The position numbers and the translations under genes were made by a program. This document shows, piece by piece, positions 6,946 through 14,776 of a DNA stretch of 29,056 nucleotides. Origin of the DNA: an uncultured Clostridium sp. (GTDB lineage Bacteria > Bacillota > Clostridia > TANB77 > CAG-508); contig CAMMEP010000008.1 in the NCBI GenBank assembly GCA_946495905.1, positions 1-29,056 on the forward strand, read 5' to 3'. The stretch's first letter is position 1, and every line of letters starts with the position of its first letter. A model generated the notes under the pieces. It was given only the letters and a program-made list of their open reading frames with translations, had not been told where the DNA came from and did not search any database.

Positions 6946-8047
6946 ACATCTCCTCCATTTTTTTGATACTATCCTTTAATCTGTATTTATTAGCATTTTG
7001 GGCGTATTTTAGTTCCATTTCTTTTCGATAATATTCATGTTCTATCCAGTAATCTATTTTATTTGCCAAATCTTTGCTATTACCTGCTTCAAATAAACTT
7101 TCTTTTACTAAAGCGAACTGTTTTGTGGCAGAATTAGGACTATTTGCTATAATTGGAACATTTCCACAAGCAAAAGCTTCAATACAAGAAATGGCTTCGA
7201 TTTCAGCATCTGCACTATGTACATATAAGTCCGTAGATCTTAATAGTTTTAGCAAATCATCTGTAGTATAGAATTTCATGATAGGAGGGTTAACTAGTTT
7301 TTCCCCTAGTTTTTTGTATTTAGCTTCTTTTGGCCCTTTTCCCGCTAAGACAAGTTGAATTTTGTCCGCATATTTTGAATTAGAAATAGCGTCAATTAAT
7401 ACGTCTTGTCTTTTTTCGTTGGAATATCTACCAATCATAGTAATTACAAATTTATCCTTGAATTCAGGCAATTTTTCTTTTCCAGCATAATGAAATGCGT
7501 CATCTACTCCATTAGATATGACATGTAATTTTGCTGTATAACCATGTTTTTGTAATTCATTTGCAATAAATTCACTTGGACAATGTATATGTGTAAAATG
7601 ATTAAAAAATGAATCACGATAATGCGTATAAATGAAATCATTTACTTTAGTTTTGGTACCAAGACCAATAGAATACGTAATATTCTCAGGTTGTACATGA
7701 AAAGCAGCTGTGTGGGGAACGTGCAATTTTTCACAGATTTTTAAACCAGACTTCGAAAGCCAAAATGGCATATAAAAATGTACAACATCTACACTAGAGA
7801 TTGCTTTTTCTAAAATTTCGGTATCAGGAATTGCAAAACTCATTCCTTGTGATTTTATTAGATGTGAGATACCAGGAGGTAAAGGAAGTTCTTTCACATT
7901 AAATTTATATTCATCTTTCTTATCGCCAGTACTTACTACATATACTTCATTTCCTGCTGCTTGCAATCCTTTAGCAAAGCGTCTTGCAGAAATGGTAGTT
8001 CCATTATTAGAATTATCAAATTGATCAATTACTATTAAAATTTTCAT
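6920..8047 (-). CDS. GT4-family glycosyltransferase, probably lipid glucosyltransferase-like
   Basis: A 375-residue GT-B fold enzyme with an N-terminal acceptor domain opening with DQFDNSNNGTTISARRFA and a C-terminal nucleotide-sugar domain (Glycos_transf_1). VITMIGRYSNEKRQDVLIDA (201-220) is the start of the donor domain, and the E-x7-E donor motif is Glu282...Glu290 (EIEAISCIE). FHVQPENITYSIGLG (116-130) with a preceding DVVHFYMPFW resembles the 1,2-diacylglycerol glucosyltransferase (MgdA/alMGS-like) branch, which acts at the membrane surface; the exact sugar and acceptor are inferred. ATG 8047 is preceded by AGGGG. It is the first gene of a two-gene minus-strand operon with the PlsC-like acyltransferase, which strengthens a glycolipid or teichoic-acid-anchor role. 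Confidence 0.82.
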   Translation of the reverse strand: MKILIVIDQFDNSNNGTTISARRFAKGLQAAGNEVYVVSTGDKKDEYKFNVKELPLPPGISHLIKSQGMSFAIPDTEILEKAISSVDVVHFYMPFWLSKSGLKICEKLHVPHTAAFHVQPENITYSIGLGTKTKVNDFIYTHYRDSFFNHFTHIHCPSEFIANELQKHGYTAKLHVISNGVDDAFHYAGKEKLPEFKDKFVITMIGRYSNEKRQDVLIDAISNSKYADKIQLVLAGKGPKEAKYKKLGEKLVNPPIMKFYTTDDLLKLLRSTDLYVHSADAEIEAISCIEAFACGNVPIIANSPNSATKQFALVKESLFEAGNSKDLANKIDYWIEHEYYRKEMELKYAQNANKYRLKDSIKKMEEMFEDAIREY

Positions 8048-8086
8048 AAAAAACCCCTATTATATAGTATTCAGAAATCAATAGAT

Positions 8087-8115
8087 ATTATACAATATGT
8101 GACAAAAAAATACAA
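8087..8115 (-). promoter_or_regulatory. Promoter for the GT4-PlsC operon
   Basis: On the minus strand TATAAT (8092-8087) lies 17 bases after TTGTAT (8115-8110). The predicted start near 8080 gives a leader of about 33 bases to ATG 8047. The -10 is perfect and the -35 is weak. Confidence 0.55.
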
Positions 8116-8145
8116 GAAATAGTGTAGGATATTTTTGCATTTTTA

Positions 8146-8174
8146 TTGATAATTATGCTAAAATATGGTATATT
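8146..8174 (+). promoter_or_regulatory. Promoter for the SDR gene and possibly the envelope run
   Basis: TTGATA (8146-8151), a 17-base spacer and TATATT (8169-8174) form a good sigma-A promoter. The predicted start is near 8181, with SD AAGGGG before ATG 8214. It diverges from the minus-strand promoter at 8087-8115. Confidence 0.65.
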
Positions 8175-8213
8175 TTCTAAAGAATAAATTCATACTAGTT
8201 AAGGGGTTATATT

Positions 8214-9041
8214 ATGTGGGCTTTAATAACAGGAGCTTCTTCTGGAATTGGAAGAGATATGGCAAGATATTTATATGATTTAGGATATAATCTAATAATT
8301 GTTGCTAGAAATAAAAATGGATTAGAAAAATTGAAAAAAGATTTAGAAAACTCTAAAAAGCGTATAGATCAGGAAGAATCTAATGAGAAAATCAAAAATA
8401 AAAAAAGTGAAAATAGAACAATGCAAGAAATACTAGTAATACCTAAAGACTTAAGCATAGCAGAAAAATGCGTCGAATTATATGAAGAAACAAAACATAT
8501 ATCATTAGATTTACTAGTAAATAATGCGGGCTTTGGAGTATTTGGTGAATTTATAGAAACAGATTTAGAAAAAGAAATAGATTTAATTAATACCAATATA
8601 ACGGCTGTTCATGTATTGACGAAATTATACTTAAAAGATATGATAAAGCAAAATAAAGGTCATATTTTAAATGTTGCTTCTATTGCAGGAATGGAACCAG
8701 GACCACTAATGGCTGCATATTATGCATCAAAAGCTTATGTAATAAGACTATCCAGGGCAATAAATAAAGAACTAAAAAAGAAAAAAGCAAAGGTAAAAAT
8801 AAGTATTCTTTGTCCAGGACCAGTTGATACCAATTTTAATAATGTGGCAAAAGTGGTATTTAAAGCGCCTAGTATGTCTAGTGAAAAAGTAGCAAAATAT
8901 GGTATAGATAAAGCTTTAAGAGGAAAACTTATTATTATACCAGGCTTCTTGAATAAGAGTATTCGATTCTTTTCCAAGATAATACCAGATGCTATTTTAG
9001 AAGAAGTAGCCTATCACATACAAAGAAAAAAGAAAATTTAA
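8214..9041 (+). CDS. Classical short-chain dehydrogenase/reductase (SDR)
   Basis: A 275-residue Rossmann-fold oxidoreductase using NAD(P). The cofactor motif TGASSGIG is at residues 6-13, NNAG at 103-106, the catalytic Ser156 in NVASIAG, and the YxxxK pair Tyr169/Lys173. CPGPVDTNF follows, as in other SDRs of the DltE/YqjQ-like group. An unusually charged, lysine- and glutamate-rich insertion (residues about 45-70) sits after the second beta strand. The substrate is unknown. It has its own promoter (8146-8174) and SD AAGGGG, and is followed after 123 bases by a second SDR-fold gene. The C-terminal KSIRFFSKIIP region is amphipathic or weakly hydrophobic and might touch membranes; this is speculative. 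Confidence 0.85.
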   Translation: MWALITGASSGIGRDMARYLYDLGYNLIIVARNKNGLEKLKKDLENSKKRIDQEESNEKIKNKKSENRTMQEILVIPKDLSIAEKCVELYEETKHISLDLLVNNAGFGVFGEFIETDLEKEIDLINTNITAVHVLTKLYLKDMIKQNKGHILNVASIAGMEPGPLMAAYYASKAYVIRLSRAINKELKKKKAKVKISILCPGPVDTNFNNVAKVVFKAPSMSSEKVAKYGIDKALRGKLIIIPGFLNKSIRFFSKIIPDAILEEVAYHIQRKKKI

Positions 9042-9164
9042 AATGTTAGTGACAGACTTTGTACTTCAGAAACATAGAAAAATCGATAGCTTTTTAGGAT
9101 AAGTAAAGGAAAAAATATTCAGGAGCAAAAAAAATAGACACCATCATTTGAAAAAGGAGAAAAG

Positions 9165-10163
9165 ATGAAAGTTGTAGTAACAGGAGCAACAGGACATATA
9201 GGAAATGTACTTGTTAGAAAATTAATAGAACATGGATATGAAGTAAAATCTTTAGCAATGAATGAAAAAGATGGCGAAATATTAAAAGATTTAAATACTG
9301 AAATAGTGTATGGAGATGTGCGAAAAATAGAAACATTAGTTAAAGCTTTTGAGGGAGCTGATGTTGTATTTCATTTGGCTGGAATAATAGAAATTGGAAG
9401 TGGAAACAAGAAAAATGTACATGAGGTAAATGTAGATGGTAGTAAAAATGTAGTTGCAGCTTGTAAAATGGCTCATGTAAGAAGATTGGTATATACTAGT
9501 TCGGTACATGCGATTCCAGAAAAAGAAGGAATTATTACAGAAACAAAAGAATTTAGTCCGAAATTAGTAAAAGGGACATATGCTAAGTCTAAAGCCAAGG
9601 CAACTTCATACATATTAAATTCTAATTCAAATGATTTAGAAGTAATAATAGTACATCCGTCAGGAGTAATAGGACCATATGAATTTATTAAATCAAATAT
9701 GGGACAACTTATTATTGATTGTGCGAATGGAACGATGAAGGCAAGTATTAAAGGTGGATATAATTTTGTTGATGTACGAGATGTTGCTGAAGGTATAGTG
9801 CTTGCTGAAGAAAAGGGAAAGCCAGGAGAATGCTATATTTTAGCAGGACATAGTATTACCATAAAAGAGCTTATGACAATAATTGAGAGACTAACAGGAA
9901 AAAAAGCACCTAAATTTATTATTGCTAGATGGTTTGCTTATATTACAGGAGCTCTTTCTGAAGTGTACTATAAAATTGTACATGAAAAACCTTTATTTAC
10001 TTCTTATGCTGTTTATACAACAGGAACGAATCATAATTTCTCAATAGAGAAAGCAAAAAAAGAACTTGGATATACCATAAGACCAATAGAAGAAACAATA
10101 AAAGATACTATTGAATGGTATAAACAAAGAGGAGAAATAAAGGAAAATAACAAAAAGGAATGA
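9165..10163 (+). CDS. Extended SDR, NAD-dependent epimerase/dehydratase family
   Basis: A 332-residue extended SDR. The N-terminal dinucleotide motif is TGATGHIG (6-13), followed by the acidic GDVR after beta-3 and VFHLAG (68-73). The catalytic site is TSS (111-113) and YAKSK (Tyr139/Lys143). HPSGVIGPYEF and NFVDVRDVAEGIVLA are typical of the dihydroflavonol-4-reductase/3-beta-HSD-like branch rather than classical UDP-galactose epimerases. It may act on a lipid-linked or nucleotide-linked sugar, or on an isoprenoid; the substrate is not visible. SD AAAGGAG is five bases before the ATG. The stop overlaps the first possible ATG of the next gene (10160), so co-transcription with the polytopic membrane protein is likely. 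Confidence 0.85.
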   Translation: MKVVVTGATGHIGNVLVRKLIEHGYEVKSLAMNEKDGEILKDLNTEIVYGDVRKIETLVKAFEGADVVFHLAGIIEIGSGNKKNVHEVNVDGSKNVVAACKMAHVRRLVYTSSVHAIPEKEGIITETKEFSPKLVKGTYAKSKAKATSYILNSNSNDLEVIIVHPSGVIGPYEFIKSNMGQLIIDCANGTMKASIKGGYNFVDVRDVAEGIVLAEEKGKPGECYILAGHSITIKELMTIIERLTGKKAPKFIIARWFAYITGALSEVYYKIVHEKPLFTSYAVYTTGTNHNFSIEKAKKELGYTIRPIEETIKDTIEWYKQRGEIKENNKKE

Positions 10164-10171
10164 GAGGTAAG

Positions 10172-12118
10172 ATGAAAAAATTTACAAATTTTATAAACAA
10201 GGAAGGTACCAAAAAGGTTATTATTGTTTTATTAGCACTATTTGTAACTATTTCATTTAGTTTATCCTTAGATATGGTAACAAATAGTGATATAAAAGAT
10301 ATAACAGAAAATACAGGTTATATAACTAAAATATTAATGAAGTTAAACGCTTCAATAGATAAAGATATTTTTCAAAGTTTAATTTTATTTATAGGATTTT
10401 ATCTGTTATTTAACTATACTTTTTTCAAAACAAAACAAGATAAAAAAATATGGAAAATCCTATTAGCATTGCTATTTTCTTTCTTTATAGTTTTTGGGTA
10501 TAGTTATAAAGAAACAAATAGTTGGGATTTAATATTTGGAAATACATTTCAATTATTTAAAGCAATAGTTAAAGGTGTAGGATATTATATATTATTTAGA
10601 GCTTTAATTAATTATTTGTTTGATATAGCATTCAAAAATATAAAAGTGAAAGAAACAGCCAATAAAGTTTATAATTTTATATTTATAAAGCATTCATTTA
10701 TCATACCATTATTAATAATTTTAATATGTTGGCTTCCATATATAGTATCTTTTTATCCAGGTATTTTATTCCAAGATTCAAGTAATCAGATAAGACAATA
10801 TTTTGGATATGATATACCAGAAGATAGTTCAACCAATTCAGCTAATTTGATTGACGAAAATGTAAAAATCACGAATCACCATCCAGTAGTGCATACCGTA
10901 ATATTAGGATTATGTATGCAATTTGGAAAATTAATAGGAAATGATAATCTTGGATTGTTTACGTATACGATATTACAAGTACTATTATTAGCTTCCACTT
11001 TTGCTTATTGTATTCATTTCATGAAAAAACTAAAAATACCGAATTGGATAAGAACAGTGGCATTATTAATATTTTCATTATTGCCAATCATTCCTGTATA
11101 TGCGATGGAAGTAACAAAAGACGTACCATTTACATGCTTTGTTATTTTATATGTAATACTAATGTACAAGCTAATAACAAATGCCAATACGAAAAAGCTA
11201 GCAATAAAAGATATCGTAAAAATAATCGTATTATCTATGTTAGTAATACTTTTTAGAAATAATGGAATTTATGTTATCATCATGTCATTACCATTTATTG
11301 CAATATTTGATAAAACAAATCGAAAAGCAATATTGATTACTTCTGTAGTAATAATTGCATTATCCCAAATTTTTAATTCGGTTTTATTACCAGCATTGAA
11401 AATTACACCGTCAAGTATAAGAGAAGCACTATGCATCCCATTCCAACAAACAGCAAGATATGTAAGAGCATATGAAGAGGATGTTACAGAGGAAGAAAAA
11501 GAGATTATCGATAAAGTGTTGGATTATTCTACTTTAGCAGAAAGATATGATCCTACTAATGCAGATGCTGTAAAAAATCAGTATAACAAAGATGCAACAA
11601 CAGAGGATTTGGTTAATTATTTAAAAGTATGGTTTGGTCAATTCTTTAAACATCCAAACGCGTATATTCAGGCTACCATGAATAATGCATACGGATATTT
11701 TTATCCAGAGAGCAATATTAGACAGTATACAACTGATTTTATAGTAGATGCGCATGGTTCAATTAATAACACAGGTAATTTTAATTATCATTATATAGAA
11801 GGATTACGAAATGCTAGAGAAAGCATAAAAACGATTACTGATATAACAGAACGAATTCCAGTAATTTCATGGATTAATAATATTGCTTTTAATGTATGGC
11901 TAATAATTATGATATTAGTTTACTTTATATACACGAAAAAATTCAGATATATTGTTTATATTATGCCATTCATTTCAATAATACTTGTTTGCATTGCATC
12001 ACCAATTAATGCTTATTTTAGGTATACAATACCATATGTATTTACAATGCCACTAACAATAGCAATATTTATTGATATTATAAAAAATAATGAAAGGATA
12101 GAGAAGAATGAAGAATAA
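10172..12118 (+). CDS. Large polytopic membrane protein, possibly a GT-C-like glycosyltransferase (DUF6020-like)
   Basis: A protein of about 648 residues with many hydrophobic segments: five or so in the first 200 residues, five more between about 265 and 400, a soluble region of roughly 150 residues, and two or three at the C-terminus. Features that look functional are FYPGILFQDSSNQIRQYF after TM5, NHHPVVHTVILG, VTKDVPFT and the C-terminal ASPINAYFRYTIPY. From memory these resemble proteins annotated as DUF6020; I could not check. The topology and the early acidic loop recall lipid-linked-sugar glycosyltransferases of the GT-C type, but no diagnostic motif proves this. The ATG at 10172 with GAGAGG just upstream is preferred; the in-frame ATG at 10160 is too close to its AGGA. 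It overlaps the following GT2 gene by 11 bases, so the two are probably coupled and work together. Confidence 0.6.
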   Translation: MKKFTNFINKEGTKKVIIVLLALFVTISFSLSLDMVTNSDIKDITENTGYITKILMKLNASIDKDIFQSLILFIGFYLLFNYTFFKTKQDKKIWKILLALLFSFFIVFGYSYKETNSWDLIFGNTFQLFKAIVKGVGYYILFRALINYLFDIAFKNIKVKETANKVYNFIFIKHSFIIPLLIILICWLPYIVSFYPGILFQDSSNQIRQYFGYDIPEDSSTNSANLIDENVKITNHHPVVHTVILGLCMQFGKLIGNDNLGLFTYTILQVLLLASTFAYCIHFMKKLKIPNWIRTVALLIFSLLPIIPVYAMEVTKDVPFTCFVILYVILMYKLITNANTKKLAIKDIVKIIVLSMLVILFRNNGIYVIIMSLPFIAIFDKTNRKAILITSVVIIALSQIFNSVLLPALKITPSSIREALCIPFQQTARYVRAYEEDVTEEEKEIIDKVLDYSTLAERYDPTNADAVKNQYNKDATTEDLVNYLKVWFGQFFKHPNAYIQATMNNAYGYFYPESNIRQYTTDFIVDAHGSINNTGNFNYHYIEGLRNARESIKTITDITERIPVISWINNIAFNVWLIIMILVYFIYTKKFRYIVYIMPFISIILVCIASPINAYFRYTIPYVFTMPLTIAIFIDIIKNNERIEKNEE

Positions 12119-13043
12119 AATTGCAGTATTAATACCTTGTTATAACGAAAGTAAAACAATAGAAAAAGTAGTAAAGGATTATAAAAAAGCTTTACCAGAA
12201 GCAGATATTTATGTATATGATAATAACTCAACAGATGGAACCGATGAAATAGCAAGAAAAGCTGGCGCTATTGTAAGATATGAGAGAAAGCAAGGAAAAG
12301 GAAATGTAATAAGAACTATGTTCCGAGAAATAGAAGCAGATTGTTATCTTATGATAGATGGAGATGACACCTATCCAGCAGAAAGCGCTAAGGAAATGTG
12401 TGATTATGTACTAAATGATAATGTGGATATGGTAATAGGTGATAGATTGTCATCTACCTATTTTACAGAAAACAAAAGAGCTTTTCATAATTTCGGTAAC
12501 AGAATTGTAAGATGGTCCATTAATACCATATTTAGAAGTAAAATAAATGATATTATGACAGGATATAGAGCATTTAGCTATGAATTTGTAAAAAGTTACC
12601 CTGTACTTTCAAAAGGTTTTGAAATAGAGACTGAAATGACAATACATGCAATTGATAAAAATTTTACATTAAAAGAGATACCAATACAATATAGAGATAG
12701 ACCAGAAGGAAGCGTATCAAAGTTAAATACCTATAAAGATGGAGTAAAAGTGATAAAAACAATTGCTACCTTATTTAAAGAGTATAAACCAGGACTTTTC
12801 TTTAATATAATATCATTATTTATCTTTTTAATAGCAGCAATTTTAGCAATACCAGTATTTATTGAATATATGAATACAGGTTTAGTGCCAAGATTTCCTA
12901 CCTTAATAGTTGCTTGCATTCTATTAGTCATTTGCTTATTACTATCAACAACAGGAATAATTTTGCAAGTAATAGTAAAGAAACATAAGCAATTATTTGA
13001 AATTTTACTAAATCAAATTGTTGCTAGTAGAAAAAAAGAATAA
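12108..13043 (+). CDS. GT2 polyprenyl-phosphate glycosyltransferase (GtrB/DPM1-like)
   Basis: A 311-residue family 2 glycosyltransferase with an N-terminal GT-A domain (1-220) and two C-terminal membrane helices (about 225-251 and 262-289). Motifs are IPCYNES (9-15), YDNNSTDGT (37-45) and the donor/metal-binding DGDDTY (84-89), then ITGYRAFS-type residues (IMTGYRAFS) and PIQYRDRPEGS. This architecture is typical of enzymes that load a sugar from a nucleotide donor onto undecaprenyl phosphate at the inner membrane face. The gene begins inside the end of the polytopic membrane protein gene (SD AAAGGA nine bases upstream). The likely pathway is lipid-linked sugar made here and used by the membrane protein for modifying a surface polymer. 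The donor sugar is unknown. Confidence 0.87.
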   Translation: MKNKIAVLIPCYNESKTIEKVVKDYKKALPEADIYVYDNNSTDGTDEIARKAGAIVRYERKQGKGNVIRTMFREIEADCYLMIDGDDTYPAESAKEMCDYVLNDNVDMVIGDRLSSTYFTENKRAFHNFGNRIVRWSINTIFRSKINDIMTGYRAFSYEFVKSYPVLSKGFEIETEMTIHAIDKNFTLKEIPIQYRDRPEGSVSKLNTYKDGVKVIKTIATLFKEYKPGLFFNIISLFIFLIAAILAIPVFIEYMNTGLVPRFPTLIVACILLVICLLLSTTGIILQVIVKKHKQLFEILLNQIVASRKKE

Positions 13044-13050
13044 GTTCTAG

Positions 13051-13079
13051 TTGCAAAATAAGCAATAATATTATAAAAT
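13051..13079 (+). promoter_or_regulatory. Possible promoter for the ABC exporter genes
   Basis: TTGCAA (13051-13056), a 17-base spacer and TAAAAT (13074-13079). The predicted start near 13086 leaves a leader of about 27 bases before ATG 13113. It is moderate in quality and lies in a 69-base gap after the GT2 gene. Confidence 0.4.
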
Positions 13080-13112
13080 TGTAGGCATATAGCAAAAAAA
13101 GGAGAAAAGAGA

Positions 13113-13922
13113 ATGAACACCTTTATTGGAATAATAAAAGATCATATACAATATAAACAACAAATATTTAAACTAGCAAAAGCCGATTTAGTAAAGACTT
13201 ATCGAGGTGCGGCACTAGGCTGGGCATGGGCTATAATTAAACCTGCTGTAACTATTTTTGTGTATTGGTTTGCTTTTCAAATTGGGCTTAGGGCAGGAAA
13301 AGATGTAGAGGGATTTCCATTCTTTCTTTGGCTAATAGCAGGATTGATTCCATGGTTTTATATTAATGATATGCTAACACAAGGAACAGAATCCATTAGA
13401 AAATATAGTTATTTAGTTACAAAAATGAAATTCCCAATAGCAACAATTCCTACTTTTGTAAGTATTTCAAAACTTATGGTAAATTTATTTTTGATTATAG
13501 TAATGATTTTTATCTTTATTTTTATGGGATATACGCCAGATATTTACATTATACAATTACCAATTTATATATTGCTTAGCTTTTTACTTTTTACTGTATT
13601 TTCGTTACTAGCTTCTCTTCTAGCATGCATGAGTAAAGACTTTTTGAATTTATTAAAATCGTTAGTTACGGCAGTATTTTGGTTATCAGGAATTGTTTGG
13701 AATGTTAATACAATTGATATTCCATGGTTAAAAACATTATTAAAAGCAAATCCAGTTACTTATATAGTAGAAGGATTTAGAAATTGTTTTATTCATAAAA
13801 CATGGATATGGGAAAGTCCAAAAACACTTTTATGTTTTCTAGCAATTTTAGTTGTTTTAACAGTAATAGCAGTAATTTTATATAAAAAGTTAAGAAAAGA
13901 AATCCCAGATGTATTAAATTAA
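13113..13922 (+). CDS. ABC-2-type polysaccharide/teichoic acid exporter, permease subunit (TagG-like)
   Basis: A 269-residue membrane protein with six hydrophobic segments, the size of TagG/Wzm/RfbA permeases. LGWAWAIIKPA (35-45) matches the family start of TM1, and ANPVTYIVEGFRNCF near residue 212-226 is the conserved loop before the last helix. It transports a polyprenyl-linked polymer across the membrane together with the ATPase encoded 66 bases downstream. The neighbouring glycerophosphotransferases indicate a teichoic-acid-like cargo. SD AAGGAG lies eight bases before the ATG. Confidence in the family is high; the precise cargo is inferred from context. Confidence 0.88.
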   Translation: MNTFIGIIKDHIQYKQQIFKLAKADLVKTYRGAALGWAWAIIKPAVTIFVYWFAFQIGLRAGKDVEGFPFFLWLIAGLIPWFYINDMLTQGTESIRKYSYLVTKMKFPIATIPTFVSISKLMVNLFLIIVMIFIFIFMGYTPDIYIIQLPIYILLSFLLFTVFSLLASLLACMSKDFLNLLKSLVTAVFWLSGIVWNVNTIDIPWLKTLLKANPVTYIVEGFRNCFIHKTWIWESPKTLLCFLAILVVLTVIAVILYKKLRKEIPDVLN

Positions 13923-13988
13923 TAAAAAAAGGGAATAAAACAGGTTAGAAAAGAAAAATGTAATAGCCGAAAAGAAAAGAGGGTAAGA

Positions 13989-14723
13989 ATGCAAGAAATA
14001 GTAATTAGATTTAAAAATGTTACAAAAATTTATAAACTATTTAAAAATGACAAAAAAAGATTATTATATACATTTTGCAAAAAAATCGGATATAAAGAAA
14101 AAAGAGCGGTAGATGATGTTTCTTTTCGTATTATGAAAGGAGAATCGGTTGCTTTATTTGGAAAAAATGGAGCTGGAAAATCCACCATTCTAAAAATGAT
14201 AACAGGAGTAGCATTTCCAACAAGTGGAACTATTGAAGTAAATGGTAGGGTAAGTGCTTTACTTGAACTTACTTCTGGATTTGATCCAGAATTCACAGGA
14301 AGAGAAAATATATATTTGAAAGGACAATTATTAGGCATTAGTAATCAAGAAATAAAAGAATTAGAACAAGATATTATTGATTTTGCTGAAATAGAGGAAT
14401 ATATCGATCAACCAGTAAGAACGTATTCAAGTGGTATGAAAGCAAGACTAGGTTTTTCCATTAATGTTAATATAAGGCCAGAGATTTTAATTGTCGATGA
14501 AGCATTAAGTGTAGGGGATGAAGAATTTAAAAATAAATGTACTACAAAGGTAAATGAAATTATACAAAAAGATAATGTAACTTTGCTTTTTGTAACACAT
14601 TCTACAGCAATGGCAAAAGAATTTTGCAAAAGGGGAATTGTAATGGAAAAAGGAAAATTAAAGTTTGACGGAACTATTGATGAAGCAATAGAAAAATATG
14701 AAAAAACCTTGAAGAAGAAATAA
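13989..14723 (+). CDS. ABC exporter ATP-binding subunit for polysaccharide/teichoic acid (TagH/Wzt-like)
   Basis: A 244-residue ATPase. Walker A is GKNGAGKST (58-66), the signature is YSSGMKARLGFS (146-157) and Walker B is ILIVDEA (167-172); RVSALLELTSGFDPEFTGRE (87-106) is the block typical of the polysaccharide-export (Wzt/TagH/RfbE) subfamily. The protein ends just after the nucleotide-binding domain: it lacks the C-terminal carbohydrate-binding domain of Wzt and the long extension of B. subtilis TagH. It forms the exporter with the TagG-like permease just upstream. An unusual N-terminal stretch (KNDKKRLLYTFCKKIGYKEK, 19-38) sits between the first beta strand and Walker A, as in TagH relatives. 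Confidence 0.9.
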   Translation: MQEIVIRFKNVTKIYKLFKNDKKRLLYTFCKKIGYKEKRAVDDVSFRIMKGESVALFGKNGAGKSTILKMITGVAFPTSGTIEVNGRVSALLELTSGFDPEFTGRENIYLKGQLLGISNQEIKELEQDIIDFAEIEEYIDQPVRTYSSGMKARLGFSINVNIRPEILIVDEALSVGDEEFKNKCTTKVNEIIQKDNVTLLFVTHSTAMAKEFCKRGIVMEKGKLKFDGTIDEAIEKYEKTLKKK

Positions 14724-14776
14724 TAAAGAAACGGAGTAACTAGAATTTGTGCAGTTGGAAGGAATGAAATAAAAAG

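Noticed and set aside
8059..8064. Minus-strand TATAAT just upstream of the GT4 gene
   Set aside because: The start would fall about seven bases downstream, on the SD itself; the TATAAT at 8087-8092 with a 17-base spaced -35 fits better.
9042..9164. Possible decayed copy of the GACAG/TTAGGA repeat between the two SDR genes
   Set aside because: Only short fragments (GTGACAGACTTTG, TTTTAGGATAAG) resemble the repeat and there is no palindrome; too weak to list.
10160..10171. Start of the polytopic membrane protein at ATG 10160 with an ATGA overlap
   Set aside because: The AGGA touches the ATG; the ATG at 10172 has a better placed GAGAGG. It remains possible.
14030..14338. 102-residue minus-strand ORF
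   Set aside because: It is antisense to the TagH-like ATPase and mirrors its codons; no SD or promoter.
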